In this document: piece by piece, positions 34,200-46,076 of the stretch | Position numbering within the stretch: the first letter of the stretch is position 1 | How the letters are laid out: every line of letters starts with the position of its first letter | Source of the DNA: Corylus avellana | Lineage: Eukaryota > Streptophyta > Magnoliopsida > Fagales > Betulaceae | Assembly (NCBI RefSeq): GCF_901000735.1 | Contig: NC_081543.1 | Location: 9,717,921 to 9,781,920 of the forward strand | Length of the DNA: 64,000 bases | Direction: 5' to 3' | Position numbers and translations under genes: made by a program | The notes under the pieces: model-generated | The model's database searches: none | What the model was told of the DNA's origin: nothing | What the model saw: the letters and a program-made list of their open reading frames with translations, nothing else

Positions 34200-34755
34200 C
34201 ACATCATCTTTTTCATACCCAGGCAATGTGGGACATCACAATCACCCCCTCTTAGGGTCCAGCGTCCTCGCTGGCGACCCTCATGGGCTTATGCATGCTC
34301 CCCCCATCTCAGGCTGGGCTATGGCTTTGATACCACTTGTAACGACCCAGGGAAAAGCGCTAGCCACATCTGCGCTATTACCCCAAAATGACTAGTCATT
34401 TTTGGGAAATAGCGCAGATGTGGCTAGCGCTTTTTTCTGGGTTGTTACAAGTGGTATCAGAGTTGCCTAGTAACGCCAGGTCATGTGGTACTGAAGCACT
34501 GCATGATGTGACCCTGACGAAGACTTCAGGAATTTAAGAGTGGGAGTTTGTAACACTCCGGTCCCATATTGGGAAGATGAGAAGAAGCCCACATAGAGTG
34601 TGTGGTTTATAAAGATAGTCACGGGTGCTAAGTCTCACATTGCCTATTTACTAGGTGAAAGGGCTTTATAATAAATTTTAAGGAAACTCCAAATTGACTA
34701 GTCCTTTTAAGGTAATAGCGCAGATGTGGTTAGCGCTTTTCCCTGGGTCGTTACA
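34200..34755. mobile_element. Inverted pair of TRIM elements with a ~136 bp palindrome
   Basis: From 34,549 to 34,755 is a 207 bp LTR (TGTAACACTCCGG to GTCGTTACA). Left of it are ~86 bp of internal sequence, a primer-binding site TGGTATCAGAG (34,452-34,462) and the 3' part of the matching 5' LTR ending at 34,449. From 34,200 to about 34,390 a second TRIM lies in the opposite orientation, with its own TGGTATCA motif on the minus strand and an LTR start GTGATGTCCCACATTGCC. The two meet at TGACTAGTCA (34,389-34,398), giving a long near-perfect palindrome from about 34,327 to 34,462. This compound truncates the gypsy pol. Confidence 0.7.
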
Positions 34756-34766
34756 AATACCATTTG

Positions 34767-34901
34767 TAATACCTCACCTCAATGACACACAATATTGTCT
34801 GCTTTTGGCTCCCCCAAACCTGCCAGACTTCCCAAAAGGTCACCCATCCTGATACTACTCCAGCAGAAGCACGCTTAACTGTGGAGTTATGATAGGATCA
34901 T
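34767..34901 (-). mobile_element. 5S rRNA-like LTR fragment (Cassandra-type TRIM)
   Basis: On the minus strand 34,826-34,899 reads like the 3' two-thirds of plant 5S rRNA: AACTCC, AGTTAAGCGTGCTT, AGTAGTA and GGATGGGTGACC, then GGGAAGTC. After it come GACAATATTGTG and an LTR-like end GGTATTACA. Cassandra retrotransposons carry 5S-derived sequence in their LTRs with this arrangement. The upstream part is missing: at about 34,902 the sequence changes to the ERF unit. A true 5S gene is unlikely because of mismatches and truncation. Confidence 0.65.
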
Positions 34902-34902
34902 A

Positions 34903-35472
34903 AGGCAATACCTCTAGAATGTTTCTTAGAAAAAATATAAAATAAAACTCTTTGAATTAAATTAAATTAAATTAGTCATGACCAAATCCGACGCCCTTCT
35001 TTGGCTCTTTCTCATGCTCTTTTTCTCAACCACAAGTTATTATTTTATTATTAATCATTTATGAGAAATGTTATTCGGTGTCTATCCATTTGATTTGAAT
35101 CTATCTCACTCTACTTTTCTCATTATTTAATTATTATTTTTTATTATTTTATTTCGTTCACCGCATGCAGTTTTCAGAACCATCCCCCAAAGCAAATGAA
35201 CAAGCAAGCTTCAAATAGAAACAAAGAAGAAAGAACAGATGCTCCAATATCAGCCGTCGATGATGCTAAAATTTGACTTCAAAGTTCCAACAAAGACAAT
35301 CGGAGGGTGATAATAATCATAAAACATTTGTACACGTACGCATTAGATCCACGAAAGAAAAGTTTCCTTCTAGACGATGTTTCCTGCTTGCAACGTCGAA
35401 GGTGGTGTGAAACCAAGTGTTTTCTTCTTTTTGACATTCTGAAATGAAATTCAAATTCCTCTTCGATCTCTC
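34903..35472 (+). promoter_or_regulatory. Upstream region of ERF copy 3
   Basis: Homology with the other plus-strand ERF units starts abruptly here, at CAATACCTCTAGAATG, so this copy has about 0.7 kb of ancestral upstream sequence; beyond it lies the 5S-like TRIM fragment. It keeps the same W-box-type and ACGT motifs as copy 2. Confidence 0.5.
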
Positions 35473-35483
35473 TATATATATAT
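35473..35483 (+). promoter_or_regulatory. TATA box of ERF copy 3
   Basis: TATATATATAT about 125 bp upstream of the start codon, at the same place as in copies 2 and 5. The preceding sequence (CTTCGATCTC) matches the minus-strand copies better than copies 2 and 5 do. Confidence 0.6.
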
Positions 35484-35603
35484 CTTTCCACTGCCTCTTC
35501 CACTCTCATCCTTTCACAAATTCAAAACCTTCTTCCTTCTCTTCTCTTGTGCTTCCGCAACATTTTCATAGCTATTCTGATTTTTGACGCTCAGTTGTTA
35601 TCC

Positions 35604-36590
35604 ATGGCGACCCCATGCGAAGGAGTTTCCTCCGCATTGGAGCTTATTAAGCTTCACTTGCTCGGTGAGGCCTCTCCAGTGGGTAGTTTTGTGTCTCAAT
35701 CCCTGTCCGACTCTGTCGGTTCCCAAGCTTCGAGCTCCGGCTCTTCCATGGCAATCCCAGACCCATTCAGCTCCGACGACTTCTTCGACTTCACCTTCGA
35801 CGCTGATTTCTTCCAATTCCAAGCAAACCCAGAAATAATCGACCTCACTACGCCCAAATCCCTCACCTCAACCTCGCAATCGACCGACGGGTGCTTCGAA
35901 TCTGAAGCGAAATCTTCGTTGGTGGATCTCAGAGCTTCCCAAACCCAACCCAACAGCAGTTGTTCCTTTGAATTCGAGTCGGGGTCTCCAACGAATCGGA
36001 AACCGGCGCTGAAGATCTCGCTCCCGGCCAAAAGCAAAACAGAGTGGATCCAATTTGGGAACCCGAATGCCCAATCCGAACCGTCGCTGCCCGTACAGGA
36101 AAACCCAAGTGTTGAAGTGAAAAAGCACTACAGAGGGGTCCGACAAAGGCCGTGGGGCAAGTACGCGGCGGAGATCCGAGACCCCAACCGTCGCGGCTCG
36201 CGCGTGTGGCTGGGGACCTTCGACACGGCTATCGATGCCGCCAAGGCCTACGACAGAGCCGCGTTCAAGCTCCGCGGCTCAAAAGCCATCCTCAACTTCC
36301 CACTCGAAGCCGGGAAGTTAGAAACGAAGGCCACATCTGGCGAGAGAAAACGGCGTCGTGAGGAGGAGGAAGCAGCGAAGGAGACGGTGGTGGTGAAGAA
36401 GGAGAGGTCGATAGAGTCCCACCAAAACACCGCTAGTTCTAGTTCTAGTTGTGCGGGGGATATACCTTTGACGCCGTCGAGTTGGACGTGGGTGTGGGAG
36501 TGTGATGTTAAAGGCGTTTTCAGCGTTCCTCCGTTGTCTCCGTTGTCCCCTCACTTGCCGTTTGGATTTACACAGCTTATGGTTGTATGA
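35604..36590 (+). CDS. ERF5: Ethylene-responsive transcription factor, ERF5/ERF6-like (copy 3)
   Basis: 328 residues, intact and intronless. The domain order is as in copy 1: N-terminal LELIKLHLL motif, acidic Phe-rich segment, AP2 domain at about 175-233 with AAEIRDP and TAIDAAK, basic RKRRR, and PPLSPLSPH with Ser-Pro sites at S312 and S315. It is two residues longer than copies 1, 2 and 4 because of an extra Ser pair (SSSSSCAGD), and has WTWVWECD and HLPFGF near the end. It differs from copy 5 only by Cys for Phe at residue 5 (TGC for TTC), as far as I can see. This unit stands alone, without a minus-strand partner, and is followed by D3. Confidence 0.95.
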   Translation: MATPCEGVSSALELIKLHLLGEASPVGSFVSQSLSDSVGSQASSSGSSMAIPDPFSSDDFFDFTFDADFFQFQANPEIIDLTTPKSLTSTSQSTDGCFESEAKSSLVDLRASQTQPNSSCSFEFESGSPTNRKPALKISLPAKSKTEWIQFGNPNAQSEPSLPVQENPSVEVKKHYRGVRQRPWGKYAAEIRDPNRRGSRVWLGTFDTAIDAAKAYDRAAFKLRGSKAILNFPLEAGKLETKATSGERKRRREEEEAAKETVVVKKERSIESHQNTASSSSSCAGDIPLTPSSWTWVWECDVKGVFSVPPLSPLSPHLPFGFTQLMVV

Positions 36591-37023
36591 TTGTTTTGAT
36601 TTCTGGTGGATATGTTATCAAATTCCTTTATTTTTTATTTTTCACATATAATCGATTCTCTTTGTGCATTATTACATCAGAAAAGTTTCGAATTAAAAAA
36701 GAAAAAGAAAAAAAAGAAGGTATTACAAGCATTGAGATGTCGAAGGTGGTAACTTCGTTTGCATGGTACGTAAAGTTTCGACAATCCATTGAACAAAGCT
36801 TATAAGTTACAAAGGTTATGGGGATTGAACTTGAAGTTGTATCAGACTTCAGACACAACCGAGGATTAAGATTCAAAATAAAGAAAAAAACAACTTAAAG
36901 ACTATTATTCTAGATGAGTCGTACGACATCTACGTTTTCACATATAGGAAAAATTAAAATAAAAACAGTGAATTTTTTTGCATATTAAAAGAAAGCTATA
37001 TAGAAGAAGATCGTATATTTAAT

Positions 37024-37430
37024 GGGAAATTTCACTTAATATTCTTGAATTATTATGCATTTTGAAAAGACTTTTTAAATTAAAAAAATTTTCAATTTTT
37101 TTCCCTAAACTTTCAATTTGGTGCATTGTGCCCATTCCGTCAGATTTTAAACGTTAAAAGTGATAAAAATGACTTTTATACTCTTAACTTTTTTTTATAA
37201 AATTTCAAATTTACACTTAATTTCAAATTAAATTTTTTTTTTAAAAAAAAAAGAAAATCAAATGGTAATTTGGTCTTTTTAATCATTTTCGTTAGGAATT
37301 AACGATTGAATTTGACGGAGGGGGTCAATTGAATCAACTTGAAAGTTCAGGGGGTTGAATTGAGAGTTTTTAAAATTTGTGGAGCCTTCTCAAAATGTAT
37401 GGTAATTCAGGAGTCTAAAATAAAGTTTTC
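37024..37430. mobile_element. Foldback MITE downstream of ERF copy 3
   Basis: Same element, in the same place, as 14,324-14,741 and 62,569-62,985; inverted halves, noncoding. Confidence 0.6.
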
Positions 37431-39678
37431 TCATATTTATTTGAGAATCAACTATACACAAACCAACTTTTTATTATTATTATTTAGTGGGGTTGGGTCA
37501 CATGTGGTTTCTTACTGGCTGTGTCCCTTGTCATTGGTTTCGAGCGACTATGTGCTATTATGATCAAGTTCAAATAAGGTAGTCATAGTTGGTTGGCTCT
37601 CCTACCTTTTTTTTAATTAGTAAAATGGGTCCAATCAGAATAAGAAATACAATTAGAATGAATGTTATTACCGTGCACAATAATTAATGAATAATATAGA
37701 ATTAAAAAGAGAGAGATTAAGAAAGAGAGTCGAAACACAGATTTAACATGGTTCGACAATTTGCCTACATTAAAATCGCTACATTCACTTTACTCCTGTC
37801 TACTTGGCCTTCCACTGGTATCAATATGAGCCACCAGTTCCAACAATGAGATCAAACAATTGATACTAGATATTACAAAAAAAAAAGAAATCAGCAAGGT
37901 ATGAATGGCAAGAGATTCTAGCCCTTGATAAATACTGTACTTCAGTGAGGTTAATTAAGGTGATGTGATTTATTGAGGAAATTATATTTATCACTCAATT
38001 TATAATGTTTCTTTTCAAACTTTAAAATATTGTAATGTATCTCCAAAAACTATAAGGGCCTTTCACTTCACCCTTACCCTTTGTTGCTGATAAGATTAAT
38101 TTGGACCACGAATGCATAAAATGTCCATTATGCCCTCCATGATATGTGTAAAAATACAATTTTGCCCTTGGGCCTTTCACAACTATTTTTCATACCCACC
38201 CGCCCCATTTGGCCAGCCTTATAAATTGGGTGGAGAAACGTCATTTTTGCTAAGAAAAATGTTACATGCAACGTCATTCTCACATTCTATATGACATGAC
38301 AGTAAACTTTACTTTTGGATCCAAAATTCAATAATAATTCATTCAAAACGTAAAATTAATTTTCACCACCTCGTAGTAGCGGGAGTGAAAGTGAGACTGT
38401 GAGTGTGTTTAACATTTATCTTTTGCCATAATTTATGACTCTTGTTTTGTAGAGTTCATCGTTGTCATCCTAACCGTTTCAAATTTACTTCTTCATTATT
38501 CAAAGACGAGCACATGGTTCGAAGTTGACTGAAAAACTTTGTGCATGCACACTAAACCTGTTGAAAATTAAAGATTTTCAGTGGGAAGATGGGAGTTAGT
38601 GATATAAATTGTTGGATGGTGGCTGCAATCTGCCGAGAAGGGTGGAGGTTGTTGGGTGGTGGTAGACATAATATGAATATTATTATTTGTTTATTTAAAT
38701 TGGATTGCATTTTCAGGATCAATATACTTCACTTTCCCACCTCCATACACTATATTTTATAGTGGTCTTCTTGATCTATAGGCTGGAATTTTTAGGATAT
38801 ATAAACTAATTTTTTCAATTCTCAACAAATTATGTTTGGCTCATACAAAAAATTACCATATATTTCTTATATTTTTATATAATGAGAAAATTATCTAATC
38901 AGCACCGAAGTGGTCTATTACGAGAGTCATGTGACCTAATTAGGAATGCAACAACAAAACAGCCACCAATGAGGGCATGTCACATGGCCAATAATGATGA
39001 TAAATCTGCTATAAAAAGTCGATAGACCCGAGTAAAAAATGGGACTTTCGTCTCCTCTTGGACACTATTTTCACTTTTCTAACAATATTCTCCTAAGCTA
39101 TACTAACTTAAGCATACCTATGTCCTACCACAGTACTGCTCCGACGAACTCTTATGCTAAACTTTTCTTTGCTTGCACATATTTTTTTTCGTTACCTCGA
39201 CACGCAGCCATTAGAATTGTTCAACTCCGCTCAGCTCATTTTCTTATAACCTCACATGTAGTCGAGAGAGTAACATTGTCAAGCTTATTATAAAATAAAA
39301 AATAAAAACTTTGTCAAGCTAATTATGTTGACCCAAAACCACAGGTGGAATTTTATTTATTGCCGCGAGGCAGAGGAAATAGTCAATGGTCGCCGTTGTA
39401 TAATTCATTTCCTTGGTCTTCAACTGTCTCAACCACCAATTTTTTTTTTTTTTTAAAAAAAAATTTCTATTAAAAATAAAAAATAGTTTGACTACGTCAA
39501 CCTAATTAAGGCTTTTTTAATTTTTATTTTATGCATAATGATTTATATAACAAACACGTCGGTGTTATAATATTATAAAATATAATTAAAATAATATTTA
39601 AACAGTATATATATATTATAATACTGATGTGCACATTGTTCATGCACACCGATATTATATAAATTACTACTCTTATTT

Positions 39679-39715
<37 letters not shown>

Positions 39716-39999
39716 GAAATATTTCTTAGAGTGGGAGCAAGTGAAGTGAAAGTAGTGAAAGCTTCATTTCACTTACTCCCAATGATGATTTAAACTAAGT
39801 CCAAGAGTTTACCAAGTCTTAAACATGGGTTAAATTAGTGATCAAGCCATGCCCCACAACTATATTCATGTCTATTTGTGGTAATATTGCATGTGATCCA
39901 ATGGCTTTTAACCTATCATTTCACTTGGAATAGCATAAAGTTTTGTAACACATTTATCTTAACTTTTTTAAAAAATAAAAAAATAAAAAAATTCAAAAA

Positions 40000-40210
40000 G
40001 GGTAGGCCGAAAAGACCATAATAGCTTCTACTCGCTGAGAACCTCTATGCTTCCTCAAGTCCGAATGAGCCATAACTTGACCCAGCTTTATCAAGGCATC
40101 AATGAGACTTCAAAAATACTAATATTAATGAGACTTATGTGGAGATTCTCTATTACGTAGATTCGAACTTACACTCTAGTATATGCTCACCACCGCCCTC
40201 GCTAGTTAAA
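40000..40210 (-). mobile_element. SINE-like repeat in D3
   Basis: Orthologous to the repeats at 19,690 and 24,590. A- and B-box-like motifs are on the minus strand (TAGCGAGGGCGG and AGTTCGAATCT). About 25 bp shorter than the D2 copy near its tail. Confidence 0.5.
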
Positions 40211-40825
40211 TTTTAGGTTAATTAGCATGTAGTGATTGGTTTAGGGGTCAACCCCATTAGTTACTAAGGATCAAAGCACTAACCTAGTCTATGCGAATTT
40301 TGGGCCTTAGATGGTGCTTTTTAGAGTTTCAAATTTGACTTCTTGAACCAGGAAAAAGAAAAAAAAAAAAAAACAATCAGCCTTGTCATCTTTTTATCCA
40401 AGAACAAATTTGAAAAGAACCAAAATTTGCTAGTTTCAAACTTCTTTGACTAGTCAACGTGCACTTGTAAACCCACGTGTTCAAGTTATTCTACTACATT
40501 TCTCTTCTTTCTAGAAGCTACAAATTATTTTGAGTTTGTTCAAAATTGCGTCAAAAGTTTAGAAGTGTTTTTATTGCATAAAAAGTTATATAAAGTTAAA
40601 AATAGACCGATTGGATAAAATACTCAAACGTACTTTTGAATTTTTTGAATGGTAAAAGACCAAAATATGGAAAAAGCTTGAAAATTCATCCAAAATAGAC
40701 CTCAATATGTAGCAGAAAAACAACCAACAAACAACAATACTTTATAATATAAACATTGCAAAACTTGTAGTGTTAGTTCATCAAGCCAACAATAAATATA
40801 AATCAATCTTCAGCAAATAAAAATA

Positions 40826-40856
<31 letters not shown>

Positions 40857-41309
40857 ACGAAGAAAAAAAACCCTTCCACCAAGGAAAAAACCGCTCTAAG
40901 GTAGTCAGACGTAGGATTCCACTAATATAAAGAATAACTAACTACAATACATATAGTAAACCTTACTGCCTATTAACTTTACCATACACTATTGTAGGAC
41001 GGCGGGCTCCTCACGTGCCTCTGCTCCAACTCCCTGTTGGTCATATTTTCAAATAGTGAATCCTTACCAATCTCCAGTGCTAGACTTTGTGTCGTTTTTA
41101 ATTTGTGCAATCACAACACCTTGTGTAGTATCATGCAATGCCCTTGGACCCTAATCTCTTACTAACTCTCTAGGAGTTTCTCGAAAATTTTGTATGACTG
41201 GGAGATAAATCTTTAGAGGGAAAACTGTCATTTAAATAGACAAACTTTTAATTGTTTGACTAAAAAAGTTCTTGATGGATATTTGGTATTGTGAAATTGG
41301 AGTAATCTC

Positions 41310-41612
41310 TTACCACATTGTTCGCAAACCACATTTACATTATCACATCAAAATGACTAGTCAATTTGGAACTTATCTAAAATTCCTTATAAAGCTCAGT
41401 TTTATCTAGTAACTAGGTAATGTGAGACTTAACACTCATAACTATTTTTATAAATCACTCATTTTATGTGAGCTACTCCTCATCTTCCCAATATGAGACC
41501 GGAGTGTTACAAACTCTCCCTTTTAAACTACTGACGTTCTCGTGAGAGCCACATCAATCATGCAATGATATAGTATCACATGGCCTGACGTTATTATGTG
41601 GCTCTAATACCA
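41310..41612 (-). mobile_element. TRIM remnant (minus strand) in D3
   Basis: Same remnant as in D1 and D2: LTR start TGTAACACTCCGG on the minus strand, internal part, and a primer-binding-like AATGGTATTAGAGCC adjoining the gypsy LTR. Confidence 0.55.
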
Positions 41613-41624
41613 TTTGTTACGACT

Positions 41625-42416
41625 TGTTGGGTCATGGATTAGCCCACTATTTATTCAACAGTCCTCAGGCCCAGTCTGAGGAAGCCCAAGCCCGAGACCT
41701 GGACCCAAGACTGTTGAATCCGAGACCTGCGTATCCGAGACCATGAATCCGAGACTTGCGTATCCGAGACCATGAAATCCGAGACCCCCTTAGCCAAGAC
41801 CGCGAAGTCCGAGATTAACTCAGGACATACAGGTCTCGGTAAAGGGAAGAACTCCGATATCCTGAAAGATGCTGCTTTTAATAAATAAGTAATCTTGTTA
41901 TTTATTAAGGTGTCATATCTTTTTACAATCCAGATCCTACATATATCAATGAAGATATGTTAGTTGATATCTAAGATCACAAAAGCGATCGAGTCCCACT
42001 CGGACGCTCTAATTTAGCATGGCCTAAAAGTTACAAGGCTAATCCTCTAATCTCAGGCCACTAAAATCATGGAGCAACTAATAAACATGATCCTTCATTC
42101 AAATGTTTGTTCAGCTGATATCAAGGGATAAGATTCCTGAATGTGTGGAAAATCAAATTCTTTCCCTGCCTATAAATACAAGTCATATTATCAAAGCAAA
42201 GGTAATCACAACTCTCGTTATCTAAGCTTTGTAGTTGTTGCTAATATCCCTTCTCTTCCCCATTCTGACTTAGGCATTGGAGTGTTCATGCCGGCTCACC
42301 CTCGGTCACTTCGATCCTTCTTTATTCTTTGTTGTGCAGTTCAAATCATTCGTGCGTTGGTCAAATCAAGCTTGTTAGGTGTGCCACGTCATCATATAGA
42401 AAACTGTGCATCAACA
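41625..42416 (+). repeat. Gypsy 5' LTR (D3 copy)
   Basis: 792 bp, TGTTG to CAACA, the same length as the D2 copy. TATAAATA at 42,171-42,178. It is followed by TTTGGCGCCGTCTGTG, the primer-binding site in its less mutated form. Confidence 0.8.
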
Positions 42417-42476
42417 GTTTGGCGCCGTCTGTGAGAACCCTGATTTTCATCAGTTCTTACCGGCCACTAATCCAGT

Positions 42477-42775
42477 ATGGTGAGTACTCGGGCAACTGCA
42501 GCAGCTTCCAGTGCACCACCATCCAATTTAGTAGAATTGATGAAGCTGATGACCGAGTCCATGAAGCCTCTGGAGAAGCAGAATGAAGACCTGGCTATAA
42601 GGCTCACAGCTGCTAAAGGCCGTAATAGCCAGAGGAACCAAGAGCGTGAGGAAAGGCGAGCAAAAAGGCGTGAAGAGAGGCTCGAGAGGGAAAGGCGTGC
42701 TGAAATCCACGATGGAAAGCGGATTGCCGGTTCCCATCGTGATGAAGAAGCGAGTTTAGTTCAAGCCAACCATCA
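42477..42775 (+). pseudogene. Gypsy gag N-terminus (D3 copy), cut by gap
   Basis: About 99 codons beginning MVSTRAT, Arg/Glu-rich and coiled-coil-like, homologous to 30,505-30,800. The frame is open up to the N gap. Whether the rest of the element exists beyond the gap cannot be seen. Confidence 0.8.
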
Positions 42776-42875
42776 NNNNNNNNNNNNNNNNNNNNNNNNN
42801 NNNNNNNNNNNNNNNNNNNNNNNNNNNNNNNNNNNNNNNNNNNNNNNNNNNNNNNNNNNNNNNNNNNNNNNNNNN
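42776..42875. other. Assembly gap (100 N, size probably unknown)
   Basis: Exactly 100 N. The left side is inside a gypsy gag, the right side one base before a TRIM LTR in unrelated DNA. The rest of a gypsy element is probably missing here. Confidence 0.9.
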
Positions 42876-42876
42876 A

Positions 42877-43603
42877 TGTTAAAATAATGATTAAATGATT
42901 AAAATTTAGGAAAAGTCCACATACCCCTCAAACTACCACCCAATTGACAATGTCCCCCCAAACTACCAAAACATTGTCAATGTCTTCCATTGGCGAAACT
43001 ACCCTTAAAAAAAAAAAAAAAATCTGGAAAAAACCTAAAAATAAAAACTTTTATAAGAAAAAAAATTTTCTATTTTTTTTTTAAATTGAAAATTTTCGTT
43101 TTTATTAAAAAATTTTATATTTTTAATTTTTTTAAATAAAATATTTTGTTTTTAAAATTTTTTTTTTAAAAAAAATCGTTTAAAAAGAATAAAACTTTTA
43201 TTATTTTAAAACATATTTTTTAAAAAAAAAAAATCGAATAAAATAAAATAAAAAATTGTTTTTTTAAAATAAAATTTTCCATTTTTTTTAAAAAAAATCG
43301 TTTTAAAAAATGAAAATAATTTTTTTAATTAAAATTTTCGTTTTTTGAAAAATTAATTTTTTTTTTTTGAATTATAGGGGTATTTTTGATATATTGAGAA
43401 ATATATAAGGGCATTTTAATCTTTTTGTTAGCCTTGGGGGAATATTGACAATGTTTTGGTAGTTTTGAGAAAACATTGTCGTTATTGAAAGTTTGGGGGA
43501 GACATTGTCAATTGAGTGGTAGTTTGAAGGGAGTATGTGAATTTTACCCTAAAATTTATCTATTCCTATTAAGTTAAGATTTTAGAATAACTAGTAATTT
43601 AAC
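42877..43603. mobile_element. TRIM/SMART LTR split by a nested MITE
   Basis: 42,877-42,907 (TGTTAAAATAATGATTAAAT and on) and 43,551-43,603 (ending TTTAACA) are the two halves of one mini-LTR of the family at 2672-3117. They are separated by the element 42,908-43,550. Because the left half starts next to the N gap, a solo LTR and an LTR of a longer element cannot be told apart. Confidence 0.7.
42908..43550. mobile_element. Foldback MITE with ~90 bp inverted ends
   Basis: The left end (CCACATACCCCTCAAACTACC, then CAATTGACAATGTCC) is repeated inverted at the right end (GACATTGTCAATTGAGTGG, then GTATGTG). Flanks AAAATTT at 42,901-42,907 and 43,551-43,557 are the target duplication, confirmed by the split LTR around it. 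The middle is extremely A/T-rich homopolymer DNA. Long inverted ends suggest a MULE-like MITE, though the visible duplication is 7 bp rather than the usual 9. Confidence 0.8.
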
Positions 43604-44827
43604 ACGAACGTCGTAATGAAAATTTTCATAATTGATTACTTGGATCTCATTGATATCTTGACGGGACTAAATCAGATTACGTCATAATTCAACACTTGCA
43701 ATTCTTATTATTTAGGTCTATCCTGTCATTGATTTCTACCGGGGGCAAGTATTATTATAGTTATGCCTATAAATTAACTACTGTACACACAATTAAGATC
43801 GGAGGAGACAGAAACTAATGGGCTGCAGACTTTTTTATTTTATTTAGGTTTTTCAATTAAATGGTACATGTAGCATTATTGAGTTGGAATCTGATGTTTT
43901 ATTTATTTTTAGGTCATTACATCAAATTATAGATGGGATGCCATTTTTTTTTAGCATTAAATACCAAGTCATGTTAAAAAACTAATAATAATAATAATAA
44001 TAAATAAACATGATAAAACTCTTGCATTTTTTTTAGCGTTTATTTTTGAGTCTTCTCTAAAGGTGAAAAATAAAGAATGATTCTTTCGAATTATGAAAAA
44101 ATTAACAATATTCTCTTAATAACGAAAATATCCTCAATAAAATAATTATTAAAAATAAAAAATAAAAAACCAAGTTCTGAAAATTTAGAAATTTTCGTTT
44201 TTTTTTTTTTTTATAAATAAAATTTTAAATTTTTTTTCTTCTAAATTTATTAGAGTATTTTTGTCTTATTAAAAAGAAATTAGGGTAATTTTATCTTTTT
44301 GATGGCTTTATTTTCTTTTTGCTGGCAAAATAGGGATCAATTTGAAAAGACTTGGGTCATAATAGATTATTCAATAATGTTCTTATTTTGTATGGGTTAT
44401 CAATTATCATGTCATACCCGACATTTTGTTACGGTTCGAGTAAGTTGGCATTTTGTAAGGCCTATCAGCGACAAAAATGATTTGATTTGATCCACCAAAA
44501 GGGCCCACCAGACACATAATTGGGCTTCAACTCAATCTCTTAGAATTGGGCATCATATCCATTTGTATTTTTGACTCAAATTCCATTCAAAAAGCACCGA
44601 CCTTTTTCCTTTAATTATTAACAATTTAAATATGTAATTGTAGAGGTTGTGTGGTAGAAGAATTTTGAAGTCCACAATTGAGATGATGAAAAGAGATTGG
44701 GTGATGAGATTTTTTGGAACCGGGATTTAATTATTTATTCGAATTGCTAGTAATTTTAGAAAGTCTATAGGAGATTTTTGAAGTATCTATCCAAGCAGAT
44801 GTACTATAGTTATAAACTACCAATTAT

Positions 44828-45007
44828 TCTAAAAGCGAAAGCTTTTAGGACAAATAGTGATTTAACATAGTATCAAAGTCAGATGTCTTGAGTTCGAACT
44901 CTAACTCCGTCAATTTACCCCAATTTAAATCAAATATTTCACGTGTTATGCCTCACCTATTAAAAGAAAGTTTGAGCCCGTATTTGAGCGGGAGTGTTAA
45001 AGTATTG

Positions 45008-45020
<13 letters not shown>
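44828..45020 (+). mobile_element. Decayed TRIM/SMART element
   Basis: An LTR end TTTAACA (44,861-44,867) is followed by TAGTATCAAAGTC, a mutated primer-binding site, an ~125 bp internal part closely similar to that at 2749-2845, and the start of the next LTR TGTTAAAGTATTGATT at 44,995. The second LTR is then lost in a TA tract. Confidence 0.65.
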
Positions 45021-45051
<31 letters not shown>

Positions 45052-45569
45052 CTACTAATTTGCTCCAGACAAAAGAAAACTCGAGTATCTTCATAAAATA
45101 GAAGCTTCTAAAAGGGTTATAAGCCCAAATGGAAGCTTCTGAGATTGGTTAAACACAATGCACAGCATTTGTGCACATCATGGGCTACGTAGTAAGACAT
45201 TTGTGCCGAGTATGTTTGGTTGCTGTTTGGAAACAGGGAAACAAAAATGGAAAAAGTTCAATTTTTGTGTTGTTTTTAATGGGGTTTTGGTCCTTAGAAC
45301 TGATCAAACCGTGTTGTTTTTCTGCGTTCTATTACATTATTTTAATATTTCTCTTTTCAAAAAGTTCAATTTCATGTACTGGTTTGTTAGAGTTATCCAG
45401 AGGGGGGAAGGCTCTTTTACTGTTGAAGGGAGTCATGCATGACCTCTCATTTGCGTGGAGTATGGAAGATATTGCAAGACGAAAACGGTTGAGGCATCGG
45501 AGGAGATGGCCAGATGGGAATAGAGTTTGCGTGGGTTATGGAAGATTTGGAAGGTATTTTAAAATTAAG

Positions 45570-45798
45570 GCATGTTTGGGTGTGCGTTTGAGGACCTAAA
45601 AATGCGTTTAACACTTAAAAAGTTCGTTTGAAGAAAAAAAATATATGTTTGGTAAAAATAATTGAAAACACTTTTAAGCCTTCAAAAAGCTTAAAAATGG
45701 TCAAAACTCACTTCTGACAAAAGTTTAAAAATGAAACTTTTATCAAAAAACATTTTTTAACTTAAAAACTATATTTTTCAAACACAACCCAAACATGC
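45570..45798. mobile_element. Foldback MITE, GCATGTTTGGG ends
   Basis: About 229 bp bounded by GCATGTTTGGGTGTGC and its inverted relative ending CCCAAACATGC. The arms continue inward with AAAAATGCGTTT/AAAAACATTTTT-type sequence. A relative is at 46,414-46,650, and a fragment at about 45,974-46,128. Confidence 0.65.
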
Positions 45799-46045
45799 TC
45801 AAAGACTAGTTGCCCAGAATATTTTTCCGTTCAAATGGAACCCAAAACTGCAACATCATGTGATTTTATCATTTGCGCATATAACACATCTAATTTGCGC
45901 GGATACATGTAACTTGTTTATAGACCTGGTACAACAAAATTTGTATAAATTTTTTTTTCATGAGATAATAAGAGCATATTTGGAATTGCGTTAAAAAATA
46001 GAACTTCCGTTTAAAAAGAAAAACATACAAAATGCAGTTTATGAC

Positions 46046-46076
<31 letters not shown>

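Larger units (their letters stand above)
37558..42775. repeat. Segment D, copy 3
   Basis: ERF-downstream segment without the CACTA and hAT insertions of D1 and D2, so it shows the ancestral uninterrupted order. Its first ~900 bp are nearly identical to D4 and its 3' half to D1. It ends inside a gypsy gag at a 100-N gap. No host gene is supported; the ~84-codon frame near 39,039-39,293 is shared by D2 and D3 only because the DNA is duplicated. Confidence 0.85.

Noticed and set aside
34826..34899. A functional 5S rRNA gene
   Set aside because: Only the 3' two-thirds is present, with mismatches, and it is continuous with LTR-like sequence; more likely a Cassandra-type fragment.
45158..45599. 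Two overlapping frames of 94 and 142 codons in the single-copy region
   Set aside because: No recognisable domain, Phe/Leu-rich AT-driven composition, overlapping in different frames; could be chance.
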